Shown: positions 8,070 to 17,384 of the stretch, piece after piece | Layout: each line of letters begins with the position of its first letter | Position numbering within the stretch: the first letter of the stretch is position 1 | Source: Tissierellia bacterium | Lineage (GTDB): Bacteria; Bacillota; Clostridia; Peptostreptococcales; Acidaminobacteraceae | Direction: 5' to 3' | DNA: 43,656 nt | Assembly (NCBI GenBank): GCA_012799095.1 | Contig: JAAZLX010000104.1 | Coordinates: 1-43,656, forward strand | Made by a program: the position numbers and the translations under genes | Notes under the pieces: generated by a model | Told to the model about the DNA's origin: nothing | The model's database searches: none | The model's input: the letters and a program-made list of their open reading frames with translations, nothing else

Positions 8070-9320
8070 TTATTCTTCGACGTATTTTTCTACGAATGCT
8101 TCGATAGCGTCTTCAAAACATTTCATCGGCGGGTGAACAATCCCGGCGCCGACCTGGCCTACACCCGGAAGCTTCGCAGCAATACCGGTGTTGATGACCG
8201 GCAGGATTTGACTTTCGATGACTTTCATAATGTCGATCCCGGTAGGAGAACCGCGGAAGTTCATGGGCGGGAGCTTATATGAATTGCTTTCTTCTGTTGT
8301 GATCTCATACATGCTGGTGGTGTAGTTGATAGCATCTTGAGGTGTACCACCGACAAACTGAACGATAGCCGGAGCAGTTGCCATAGCGAATCCGCCGATT
8401 CCGGCCGTTTCGGTAATACAGCTGTCACCAATGTCCGGATTGGCATCTTCCATCGTATAACCCGGGAAATACAGACCATCGATGATTTCAGCCGGAGCTG
8501 TAAACCACTGATTGCCCAGACCGGAAACACGAATTCCGAATTCCGTACCATTACGTGCCATCGTATAGACGATCGTACTGTACTCAATACCTTCCAGCGG
8601 ATCCATGGTGGCTTTCATGGCAGGCATACTTAAGTTCAGGAAAAAGTGGTCATTCGAGTTCATGAATTTCAGGACTTCAGACTTCTGCTCATCAGAAAAG
8701 TCGGTCTTGACCAGATGAGGGGCCAGTTCACGGATGGTGAGCGATGTGCCGGCTTTGTTCCGGTTGTGACCTTCATCACCCATTTGAACAATTTGAGCTG
8801 TCATGCTTTTGAGATCGATCTCTCCGCTTAATTCCAATGTTTGCTTAAGAACAGGAGCCAGTTTTTCTTCCATCCAATTGAGGTGTTCGATGACTTCCGG
8901 TTGGAATGCGCCAAAACGCAATACTTTTCCCAGACCTTCGTTCAACGTACAATAGGCTTTATTGCCAAAGGTTTTGTTTTCAATGATCCAAACCGGCATC
9001 GATGCTGTGACAACACCGGCCATCGGGCCAACGGTCTGGTGATGGTGGCAGGAATCAAACCGGATCTTGCCAGAAGCCGCCAGTTCACGAGCTGATTCTT
9101 CATCTTCAGCCAGTTTTTCATAAATCAATCCACCAATGACAGCGCCTTGCAGAGGACCACTCATGTTTTCCCAGCTAACGGGAGGACCGGCGTGCAAAAT
9201 GGTGTGTTTGTCCATATCCGGCAAATCCTCGCCGGCAACGCCCAGCCCAATCAAAACAGGTTGTGCGGATTGAAGCCGTTGTAGGGCTTCCTGATTGGCT
9301 TGTAGTATTTTGTCTTCCAT
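8070..9320 (-). CDS. DUF1116 (YlbE/AllG-like) protein lacking the usual N-terminal segment
   Basis: 'ANQEALQRLQSAQPVLIGLGVAGEDLPDMDKHTILHAGPPVSWENMSGPLQGAVIGGLIYE...CHHHQTVGPMAGVV'. Confidence 0.88.
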   Translation of the reverse strand: MEDKILQANQEALQRLQSAQPVLIGLGVAGEDLPDMDKHTILHAGPPVSWENMSGPLQGAVIGGLIYEKLAEDEESARELAASGKIRFDSCHHHQTVGPMAGVVTASMPVWIIENKTFGNKAYCTLNEGLGKVLRFGAFQPEVIEHLNWMEEKLAPVLKQTLELSGEIDLKSMTAQIVQMGDEGHNRNKAGTSLTIRELAPHLVKTDFSDEQKSEVLKFMNSNDHFFLNLSMPAMKATMDPLEGIEYSTIVYTMARNGTEFGIRVSGLGNQWFTAPAEIIDGLYFPGYTMEDANPDIGDSCITETAGIGGFAMATAPAIVQFVGGTPQDAINYTTSMYEITTEESNSYKLPPMNFRGSPTGIDIMKVIESQILPVINTGIAAKLPGVGQVGAGIVHPPMKCFEDAIEAFVEKYVEE

Positions 9321-9330
9321 GATACTCTCC

Positions 9331-9504
9331 TTACTTCTTGCGTAGTTTGTCCAAAAGGGACATCGACTTTTTATTTGAGCTACTGCGGGGCTTCCAGTTG
9401 AGCCATACAGTATCGGTCTTCTGCTGTTTTAGATCGTTATAGAACCCTTCCAGTCCAATATTCAAGACTTTGAGTTCGCTTTTAAATAAGTTGTTCAGTT
9501 TCAT
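9331..9504 (-). CDS. 57-aa ORF resembling the detached N-terminal segment of DUF1116 proteins
   Basis: MKLNNLFKSELKVLNIGLEGFYNDLKQQKTDTVWLNWKPRSSSNKKSMSLLDKLRKK; TAATG overlap with the upstream fdrA stop; recalls 'LF...LKVINVGLESF...L..QG..VV.VDWRPP'. Absent from the supplied ORF track. Confidence 0.7.
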   Translation of the reverse strand: MKLNNLFKSELKVLNIGLEGFYNDLKQQKTDTVWLNWKPRSSSNKKSMSLLDKLRKK

Positions 9505-11033
9505 TACGCCCTCCCTTGTCCCAGGACCAATCCGGCAAACTCAACCGCTTTGGCATTGCTGGGGAATATGATCGCACCGGCTTCTTCCAGCACCTTTTGT
9601 GATGCCTGCAGATCCTGTGGATCCCCTTCAGTACCGCAGACGCTGCCGACAGCGACCGGAGTGATACCGTTTTCTTTTAACTTATTGATCGATTTAGCGA
9701 CTTCTGCAGCCGGATCCGGGTGCGAACCGTAACCAAGCACACAGTCGAACAACAGAACAGCAGTCTGTTTTGATACATCGCTTTCAAGATGCTCATTTCG
9801 AGTGAACGGATCTATCATCGGGTGAGGTCGGCCTTGAGTAAACTGATCATCACCTAGGTCTAAAACGACATGACGGTTAAGATCACTTAAGTCATCCAGC
9901 TGATGCTCTTTGTCAAATGCGATATTGGAATAGATTCCACCGAGTTGATTGCCGAGGAGTTTCAGGGCTTCATCAGCCAGGGTTCCACCGGTATAGAGAC
10001 CGAGTAGATATTCTTGCTCTTCCGACAGTTCTGAAGCGACTTCGCGAGCTTTTTTCTGCCACTGTTCATCCAGCGGTGCTAAATCCTCCGGAGATTGTCC
10101 CCGGCTTAAAGCAACGGCTTGAGCAGCAGCGTGTTCTAAGTTGACACAGGCGAAACCTCCCGCATCTCTAATGGGCTGCGGATCTGCCCCGATAAAATCG
10201 ACTACTACCGGTTTCGGACTTTGCTTGACGATTTCATAGATTTTTGCTGCGACACTTTCTGCCGGCGGTTTTGAAATAAGAACGATAACCTTGGTAGCTT
10301 CATCTTCTATTAAGGCTTCAAGCCCCTGGATCATAGTGATTCCACCGACTTTTTCGCTCAGATCTCTTCCGCCGGTACCGATCAGTTGAGATACGCCGCC
10401 CCCGAACTTATCGATCAGGACAGATACCTCTTGTGACCCGGTGCCTGAGGCTCCTACGATACCGATGTCACCCCGTTTCACAGCATTGGCAAAAGCCAAC
10501 GCAACGCCATTGATGATAGCAGTACCGCAGTCCGGTCCCATCATCAGCAAGTCTTTGCCTCGGGCTTTTTCCTTTAAACGAACCTCATCTTCTACCGGCA
10601 CATTGTCGGAAAACATTAAGACGTGAAGACCTTTGTCCAATGCACGATCAGCTTCTTCAGCTGCATATTGTCCGGCAACTGAAATCAGGGCCAAATTGAG
10701 ATCCATCGTTTGCATAGCTGAGTCAAAGCCTGCCGGACGATAATCACTCGCCCCGGCATCAGCCTTGGCCGTCAATAATTCTTCCACTTTGGCTTCCAGA
10801 GCTGCCATGACCTCTTCTGATTCGACATCGGCCGCAATGAAAAAATCATTGCTGGTCAACCCTTCCAGTTCAGGACTTTTGATCCCCAACTTTTCTGTCA
10901 ACTCGAGATTCAGATCGGTTCCCATTCCGACCATGACTTCTTTGACTCCCTCCATGCTTCCCACATCGCGAGAGATCAACATCAATGTCACTGAATCATA
11001 GTAGCTATTCTTTTTGACTTGAACTTTCTGCAT
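9504..11033 (-). CDS. fdrA: FdrA-like acyl-CoA synthetase-fold protein (AllF-like)
   Basis: 509 aa; 'GIVGASGTGSQEVSVLIDKFGGGVSQLIGTGGRDLSEKVGG' (succinyl-CoA synthetase alpha-like) and gene order with DUF1116 and DUF2877. Confidence 0.88.
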   Translation of the reverse strand: MQKVQVKKNSYYDSVTLMLISRDVGSMEGVKEVMVGMGTDLNLELTEKLGIKSPELEGLTSNDFFIAADVESEEVMAALEAKVEELLTAKADAGASDYRPAGFDSAMQTMDLNLALISVAGQYAAEEADRALDKGLHVLMFSDNVPVEDEVRLKEKARGKDLLMMGPDCGTAIINGVALAFANAVKRGDIGIVGASGTGSQEVSVLIDKFGGGVSQLIGTGGRDLSEKVGGITMIQGLEALIEDEATKVIVLISKPPAESVAAKIYEIVKQSPKPVVVDFIGADPQPIRDAGGFACVNLEHAAAQAVALSRGQSPEDLAPLDEQWQKKAREVASELSEEQEYLLGLYTGGTLADEALKLLGNQLGGIYSNIAFDKEHQLDDLSDLNRHVVLDLGDDQFTQGRPHPMIDPFTRNEHLESDVSKQTAVLLFDCVLGYGSHPDPAAEVAKSINKLKENGITPVAVGSVCGTEGDPQDLQASQKVLEEAGAIIFPSNAKAVEFAGLVLGQGRA

Positions 11034-11922
11034 TCTTACCTCCTAGTAGATTGATTACCATTGTCTGTGAAGCATAGATGCCATACAGAAAATCGGTTCC
11101 GCTCGAAGCGCCTGTCTTTATGACTTGTTTAGCCAATTGACGGACATTTCCTGGATTGCGACCGAAAAACCCGGTAACAAAAGATTTATAACTGTTTGAT
11201 GTTTTGCCTTGAGCTGCCAGGCGGATCATTTCTTCCGAAATCAGAGTGGTCTTGCCTAATGCGATCTTGGGCAGATCTTTCAGCAGGACATCGAAGATTG
11301 GATTGGGATGATCCTTTCTTAAAACGAATGCCACGAGCATCAGACCGGTTAACAAATCATCGGTCGAAGGTGTCAATCCGGGACCAAACCCGAGGACTCC
11401 GCTCAGACCATTTCGAAATTTTTTCACCTGGTTCTGTTCCATCCAACTGACTAAGTCGGACAGGTTGTCAGCTACAAAATTACAATAGTTGTTCTGTGGC
11501 AATGATTGGTCGATCAGAGGTGCCAAGCCGTCCATCGAACCTTCTTCGATAATGAAGCGGCGCAATTTGTTATAACGATCGACCATTTCGACCGGATCGG
11601 TACACAGTCTGCGCATTTGAATGGTCAGGTTGTCAGGTTTGATTCCTTTGATGTCTATAACCGGACCGCCACGTAAGAATTCCAAACCGACATTGGTAAT
11701 TTCTGCCAGATCGCCAGGGAGTATGGCAGAGATCGTCGTGTCAAAATCCAGCTGGAGACTGATTGCTCCCTGATCTTTCGTATTATCCAAAATTGCCAGA
11801 AGTTGATTGTTGTCATCGACTAAATTGATGGCTCTTTGGAAGACCGAATGGACTCGTAAATACCGGCCGCGATTTTGTTTGAGGTAAGTCAGACAGTCCC
11901 GCGTGATTGCGTCTGCTCTCAT
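11005..11922 (-). CDS. DUF2877 protein (AllH-like)
   Basis: 'NGLSGVLGFGPGLTPSTDDLLTGLMLVAF' is the DUF2877 core; adjacent to fdrA. Confidence 0.85.
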   Translation of the reverse strand: MRADAITRDCLTYLKQNRGRYLRVHSVFQRAINLVDDNNQLLAILDNTKDQGAISLQLDFDTTISAILPGDLAEITNVGLEFLRGGPVIDIKGIKPDNLTIQMRRLCTDPVEMVDRYNKLRRFIIEEGSMDGLAPLIDQSLPQNNYCNFVADNLSDLVSWMEQNQVKKFRNGLSGVLGFGPGLTPSTDDLLTGLMLVAFVLRKDHPNPIFDVLLKDLPKIALGKTTLISEEMIRLAAQGKTSNSYKSFVTGFFGRNPGNVRQLAKQVIKTGASSGTDFLYGIYASQTMVINLLGGKNAESSSQKE

Positions 11923-13605
11923 TTACTTCTCCGAATCTAAGACTTCTAAAATCTTGATGGCAATATGCATATTGAGCATAGTGTCGGCATCATCGAGGTC
12001 AATCCCGGCAATCTCACGAATCCGTTGTAAACGATAGATCACCGTGTTGTAATGGGTAAACATGACCTCTGAAACCCGTTTGACATTGCGACCACACTCC
12101 AAATATGTTCGCAACGTGCCCAATAAATCGGAATCACGGTCGCGGTCATATTGTAAGAGATCTCCCAACACTTCATAAGCAAACTGAATGATGTCAGGTT
12201 GAATCAGCTCATGTGACAATATCCGGTAAATACCCAAATCCTCAAAATGAGCAATATTCTGGGTCGCGGATAGTTCCAGTTTTTGTAGCGCTCTGGAGGC
12301 TTCACGGTAAGATGAGCTTAATTCGCGATAGTTGTCATAGGGTCGACCGATTCCGATGGTGATTCGCTGGAGCAGTCCTTCTTGCTTCAATAAATATAAT
12401 ATTTGTTCGGCAAATTGGTCGGTTGATTCCCTTATCTTTTCTGCTGTGGTAGTGTAATCAAATCCAAGCAAAAAGATCAGCCGATCCGTCTTGAGTGCGT
12501 GCAGGATCTGTCCGCTGTACAAACGGTTGATCCGACGCACCACTGTGATCAGTTTGGCTTCCAATTGCTTTAGGATCCGACTGTTATTTGGTGTCATTTT
12601 GACATCGAGATTGAGTTCGTTTGTTTTAGCAATGACTACCGAATAGATATTGCCATGATTAAACCCAAAGTAGGCTGCTTTTTCGATCGCCCGTTGTTTG
12701 TCACTCTCATTATCACTTAAGAGATCTTCGATAAACTCGATTTTGTGCTTGTTCTCATTTTCATAAACTGAGAGTTTTCGTGATGAGTTCAAGGCGATCA
12801 GACTGGTGGCATTCTCGACCATGGCCAGATTCCGGCGTGAAATATTACCCTCTGTATCCCAGATAAAAACTTGTCCGTAAAAGGTCTCGGATGAAAATAT
12901 CGGGATGATCCAACGGGAAACTTCGGTTCCGTCGACCATATCGATCACTTTTATGGTCTCCGTCGGTTTGCTTGTCCGGGTCTGTTTTGTTTCAGCAATC
13001 GAAGCTGAAACGATTTTCTCAAGGTCTTTTTTGAGAGCTTGGTCTGCCACTACAACATAGTCATTAAAGATATCTTCCGTAATTGCCAGCGGGCTCTTGG
13101 TCAGCTCAGCGATCATTTTGGCAATTTCATGCAGGTCACCACCGCGCAGCATGATATCTTTCACATTATTATTGAAATTGTCCATCTCAATTAAGAGATC
13201 GGTCTGACGGTTCAGGATTTTTGTCAAGGCTTTGGCCATCAAGTCGCCAAAAGCCACATCTATCGGCAGACTTAACAGAGGAAAATTTTCGGTATTGGAA
13301 GTTTCTAGCACACTGGCCGGGATCTCTTCCACATACCGCTTGATTTTGATTGCTAAACCGGCTACTTTTTTGGCTTTCAGCCGTGGGATGAGCTCGTTCA
13401 GCATCTCAATATCATCCCGGATCGAATAAGCTGTTGTCAGGATCAGTTCGCCCTCAGCGACCCAATTGATAACATCGGGCACTTCCATGACATTTACTGT
13501 CTTGACATTAACATCCAATCCACCGTGGCCTGCCAGGACTTCAATGTCCTGGAAGGCGCTGTCCTCGATTAAATTGCGCAGTGTAATTCCTAGGTTTCCT
13601 TGCAT
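11923..13605 (-). CDS. pucR: PucR-family transcriptional regulator
   Basis: N-terminal 'NVMEVPDVINWVAEGELILTTAYSIRDD' and C-terminal HTH 'LLGTLRTYLECGRNVKRVSEVMFTHYNTVIYRLQRIREIAGIDLDD'. Confidence 0.92.
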   Translation of the reverse strand: MQGNLGITLRNLIEDSAFQDIEVLAGHGGLDVNVKTVNVMEVPDVINWVAEGELILTTAYSIRDDIEMLNELIPRLKAKKVAGLAIKIKRYVEEIPASVLETSNTENFPLLSLPIDVAFGDLMAKALTKILNRQTDLLIEMDNFNNNVKDIMLRGGDLHEIAKMIAELTKSPLAITEDIFNDYVVVADQALKKDLEKIVSASIAETKQTRTSKPTETIKVIDMVDGTEVSRWIIPIFSSETFYGQVFIWDTEGNISRRNLAMVENATSLIALNSSRKLSVYENENKHKIEFIEDLLSDNESDKQRAIEKAAYFGFNHGNIYSVVIAKTNELNLDVKMTPNNSRILKQLEAKLITVVRRINRLYSGQILHALKTDRLIFLLGFDYTTTAEKIRESTDQFAEQILYLLKQEGLLQRITIGIGRPYDNYRELSSSYREASRALQKLELSATQNIAHFEDLGIYRILSHELIQPDIIQFAYEVLGDLLQYDRDRDSDLLGTLRTYLECGRNVKRVSEVMFTHYNTVIYRLQRIREIAGIDLDDADTMLNMHIAIKILEVLDSEK

Positions 13606-13624
13606 TCTTTACCGATTCTCTCTA

Positions 13625-15946
13625 TTATTTACTGACCCCTTTTTGCTTGAGTGCTTCATATATTCTTTCGGCTGTCATTGGCATTGTGTACATCCTGATG
13701 CCGGTGGCATCAAAGATGGCATTGGCCGTAGCCGGTGCTGCCGGGACCATTGCCGGTTCAGCTACACCACGGGCTCCAAAGGGACCGGTTTCTTCCGGGT
13801 TTTCTACAAAATAGATTTCCATTTCCGGCATATCTTCCGAGGTCGGGATCTTGTAGTCAACGAAGGACGGATTTAAAACTTTGCCATCCTTCAGCATTAG
13901 TTCTTCAAACAGGGCGGTACCGAGGCTTTGCATGATCGCTCCCTCGACCTGTCCTTCCAGCAATTGAGGGTTCATTACTTTTCCTACATCGAAACATGAA
14001 ATAACCCGTAGGATATCGACTTTACCCGTACGGGTATCAACTTCTAAATCAACCCCTTGTACGCCGTAGGTCCAGAAGGCTACCGGGTGATCTCCCAGAC
14101 CGGTTTCCTTGTCGGCATCACGGATATTGGGCGGAATAAACGCACCTCGGCCAATGATCGGTCCGTGGACAGCCGAGCCATCATCAAAAACTAATCCAAT
14201 AGCAAGTGATGCAATGCTGACCCGTTTTTCCGGATGATACTTGGCAACGATAAAGCCATCTTTCAATTCCAAATCACGACCATAGACACCAAGCTTGATT
14301 TGAGCCAATTCAATCAATTGATTCTTAGCATCCATCGCAGCCTCGTAAGTGGCACGACCTGCACTGTAGGTGATCCGACTGGCAACAGTTTGCCATTCAT
14401 ACGGTGTATGGTCGGTATCACCAGTACGGATGGTAATTTTATCCGGGCTGATCGATAGCACTTCTGCTGCGATCTGAGTCATGATGGTATCAGACCCTTG
14501 TCCAATGTCTTGGGCGCTGACCATGAGATGAGCTGTACCATCTTCATTTAATTTTATGATGGCGCTTGAAGCGGCCGTATTGGGCATGGAAGGAGCCTTC
14601 CAACCGGAGGCTATCCCCTTGCCGCGCAATTTGTGCGGAGCAGACGGGGCTTCTTTTTCCTCTACTTTTAAACGCTCAGCCACGATTTCCAGACATTCTT
14701 GTAAGCCTGCTACTTCAACAACTTCACCTGTTCCGGTAACACCACCGGGGCGCATACCGTTGATTCGGCGAATTTCAACCGGCGAGATGCCGACCTTTTC
14801 GGCCAGAATGTCCATGTTTTGTTCGATTCCGAAGTGCATTTCACCCATGCCGAATCCACGATAAGGTCCGCCGACCGGATGATTGGTATAAACACAGTAG
14901 GAATCCGTCCAGACATTTTCAATGTCATACGGACCTGATGAAGCATATCCGGCTGCTTTGGCAATGTTGACCCCGTATTCGTTATATGCCCCACCATCCC
15001 AGATAAATTCATTTTGTACTGCAATAATGTTTCCGTCATTCATGATACCGGTTTTGATGGTTGCATGAAGACCCTGACGGACATAGGCGTTTTGGAATTC
15101 ATCTTCCCGACTGTATGTCAGTTTGATCGGATGTCCCGGGTTACGCTGAGCCAGCGGAACCAGAATTCCTTCGAGTGTAGTCCCACCTTTGGATCCGAAT
15201 CCTCCGCCAACAGCCGGTGACATGACACGAACTTTATTCATCGGGATATCAAAGTCATGGCTGATTGCTTGGCGAACGGCAAAGGGCGATTGACAGCTGG
15301 CCCAGATTTGAATCGTTCCATCAATTTCGGCCTGAGCAATGGCAACATGGTTCTCGATCGGTGTGTGCTGGATATGAGGGATATAGAATTTATTCTCAAC
15401 GACATGATCCGCCTTTTCAAAGGCTTCATCGACGTTTCCCTTGCGGAGACGATAGTGGTTGGAGATATTAGTTCCCGGTACCGGGAAAAATACTGGAGCG
15501 ACTTTGTATTCACCTAGATCAGGATGGACCAATGGTGCTCCCGGTTTCATGCCTTCAACGGCATTGGTCACTGCGGGCATCTCTTCATATTCGACTTCGA
15601 TCAAGGAAACCGCTTTGTGAGCTATTTCCTCAGTGATTGCTGCCACCGCTACAACGGCTTCACCGCGATAACGAACCTTGCCGACAGCCAGAAAGTTTTT
15701 ATCTTGCAGGTAGAGACCACCACGCTTGGTGAACAAATCACCGGTGATGATATCCTTGACCCCTTTTAGCTCTTTGGCTTTTTCTAAATTTATACTGAGG
15801 ATCTTGGCATGAGGATACGGGCTGCGTTTAATCGCGGTATAGTACATCTTTGACATTTTTAAGTCATCAACATACTTGAGTGATCCTGTAACTTTTTTAA
15901 CTCCGTCAACCCGTTTCACACTTTTGCCGACAAATTCTGTACTCAT
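13625..15946 (-). CDS. xdhA: Xanthine dehydrogenase-type molybdenum hydroxylase, Mo-binding subunit
   Basis: 'AVGGGFGSKGG', 'GGPYRGFGMGE', 'GARGVAEPAMVPAAPATANAIFDATGIR'. Confidence 0.92.
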   Translation of the reverse strand: MSTEFVGKSVKRVDGVKKVTGSLKYVDDLKMSKMYYTAIKRSPYPHAKILSINLEKAKELKGVKDIITGDLFTKRGGLYLQDKNFLAVGKVRYRGEAVVAVAAITEEIAHKAVSLIEVEYEEMPAVTNAVEGMKPGAPLVHPDLGEYKVAPVFFPVPGTNISNHYRLRKGNVDEAFEKADHVVENKFYIPHIQHTPIENHVAIAQAEIDGTIQIWASCQSPFAVRQAISHDFDIPMNKVRVMSPAVGGGFGSKGGTTLEGILVPLAQRNPGHPIKLTYSREDEFQNAYVRQGLHATIKTGIMNDGNIIAVQNEFIWDGGAYNEYGVNIAKAAGYASSGPYDIENVWTDSYCVYTNHPVGGPYRGFGMGEMHFGIEQNMDILAEKVGISPVEIRRINGMRPGGVTGTGEVVEVAGLQECLEIVAERLKVEEKEAPSAPHKLRGKGIASGWKAPSMPNTAASSAIIKLNEDGTAHLMVSAQDIGQGSDTIMTQIAAEVLSISPDKITIRTGDTDHTPYEWQTVASRITYSAGRATYEAAMDAKNQLIELAQIKLGVYGRDLELKDGFIVAKYHPEKRVSIASLAIGLVFDDGSAVHGPIIGRGAFIPPNIRDADKETGLGDHPVAFWTYGVQGVDLEVDTRTGKVDILRVISCFDVGKVMNPQLLEGQVEGAIMQSLGTALFEELMLKDGKVLNPSFVDYKIPTSEDMPEMEIYFVENPEETGPFGARGVAEPAMVPAAPATANAIFDATGIRMYTMPMTAERIYEALKQKGVSK

Positions 15947-15955
15947 ACGTCCCTC

Positions 15956-16435
15956 CTATTCGTTTTCCGCTTGATATTTATCAGCGGCCGACTGGATGGC
16001 TTCGATAATCTTTTTATAACCGGTGCAACGGCACAGATTGCCCGAAATACCTTCTTTGATTTCATCTTCACTTGGCTGGGGATTGTTTTTCAACAATACT
16101 TTTGCAGTCATGATCATCCCGGGGGTACAATAGCCACACTGGAGAGCCGCTTCATTGACAAACGCTACTTGCAGTGGATCAAGCTTGCCATCCATTGACA
16201 AACCTTCGATGGTTGTGACTTCACGACCGTCGAGTTCAGCAGCTAATACCAGGCAGGAATTAACGGCAACCCCATCCATAATGACAGTGCATGCCCCACA
16301 CTCACCGGCACCACAACCTTCTTTGGCACCTGTCAAGTCAAAGTCTTCCCGCAGCATTTTAAGCAGGGTACGGTTCAGGGGAGCGTAATGTTCGACTTCT
16401 TCACCGTTTAATTTAAAATTGATCAATTGTTTCAT
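15956..16435 (-). CDS. xdhC: Molybdenum hydroxylase [2Fe-2S] subunit (start set at MKQLINF)
   Basis: 'GCGAGECGACTVIMDG', 'CGYCTPGMIM', 'CRCTGYKKI' cysteine motifs. Confidence 0.93.
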   Translation of the reverse strand: MKQLINFKLNGEEVEHYAPLNRTLLKMLREDFDLTGAKEGCGAGECGACTVIMDGVAVNSCLVLAAELDGREVTTIEGLSMDGKLDPLQVAFVNEAALQCGYCTPGMIMTAKVLLKNNPQPSEDEIKEGISGNLCRCTGYKKIIEAIQSAADKYQAENE

Positions 16436-16436
16436 A

Positions 16437-17273
16437 TTAGCCTTCCTTCTGCAGAATGGCGAGGGCATCTTCGAGTATATTGGCTACCATATCAAGCCGG
16501 TACTCTTTGCTGGCGCGGACATCAGAAATCGGAGATACTGTTCCCCGAGCTATTTCAGCCGCTTCACGCCTCACATCATCTGTCAGTTCTTTGTCTTTTA
16601 AGTAGGCTTCGACATCTAATAATCTCAGAGGTGTCGGTGCGACAGAACCAAACGCAATTCGGTATTCGCCACCTTTTCGGCCAACACTGCAACAGACTGT
16701 CGATAGATCGACCTCGTTGCGGCGGCTCAGTTTCGTGAAAACAGCCTTGTCCAGAGCATCCGGTTTAAAGCTGATCCCCGTGACCACCTCATTGGGTTCG
16801 AGCAATGTCTTGCGAACGAACACGAAGAATTCGTTTAAGGGAATCTCACGGGTCCCATTGGGACCATAGGTGTGGATCACGGCTTCAAGGCAGAGCAGCG
16901 GTGTCGCTGTATCAGCCAGCGGTGAAGCATTTACCAGATTGCCGGCGATCGTTGCCCGGTTACGGATCTGGATCGACCCGACACTTCTGGCAGCATCGCA
17001 TAGATAAGGAAAGAGCTTAGACAGTTCAGGGTGATCATAGACTTGTGACATTGTAACAGCGCCGCCGATGAATATTTCATCAGGACCGACTTTAATCCCT
17101 TGTAAATCGGGTATGTTCTTTATGTCTATGATGTCCGTCGGAATACGTAACCCTTCACGCATTTGAATAATCAGGTCGGTGCCACCGTTAAGTAAAGCAG
17201 CATCTGGATGCTCTTCAAGTAACGAAACACATTCTTTGAGGGTTTGGGGTTTATAATAAACAAAGTTCTCCAT
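16437..17273 (-). CDS. xdhB: Molybdenum hydroxylase FAD-binding subunit (start set at MENFVYY)
   Basis: 'LLNGGTDLIIQMREG', 'IRNRATIAGNLVNASPLADTATPLLCLEA'; RBS 'aggaggc' upstream. Confidence 0.92.
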   Translation of the reverse strand: MENFVYYKPQTLKECVSLLEEHPDAALLNGGTDLIIQMREGLRIPTDIIDIKNIPDLQGIKVGPDEIFIGGAVTMSQVYDHPELSKLFPYLCDAARSVGSIQIRNRATIAGNLVNASPLADTATPLLCLEAVIHTYGPNGTREIPLNEFFVFVRKTLLEPNEVVTGISFKPDALDKAVFTKLSRRNEVDLSTVCCSVGRKGGEYRIAFGSVAPTPLRLLDVEAYLKDKELTDDVRREAAEIARGTVSPISDVRASKEYRLDMVANILEDALAILQKEG

Positions 17274-17316
17274 ATTGCCTCCTGTTTCCATTATAACCGC
17301 AAATTCATGCCATTTC

Positions 17317-17334
17317 TTTGTAAATTTTCACAAA
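17317..17334. promoter_or_regulatory. Candidate operator in the divergent intergenic region: TTTGTAAATTTTCACAAA
   Basis: Imperfect palindrome (14 of 18 positions self-complementary) between the two divergent transcription units. Confidence 0.35.
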
Positions 17335-17384
17335 CACCTATGTATTATGATGGTTTTGTTGGTAATTGTCAGCGAAAGGATACC

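Noticed and set aside
14710-15039. Out-of-frame minus-strand ORFs inside xdhA (also 15238-15513)
   Set aside because: Same-strand out-of-frame ORFs inside a clearly coding Mo-subunit gene; no independent support.
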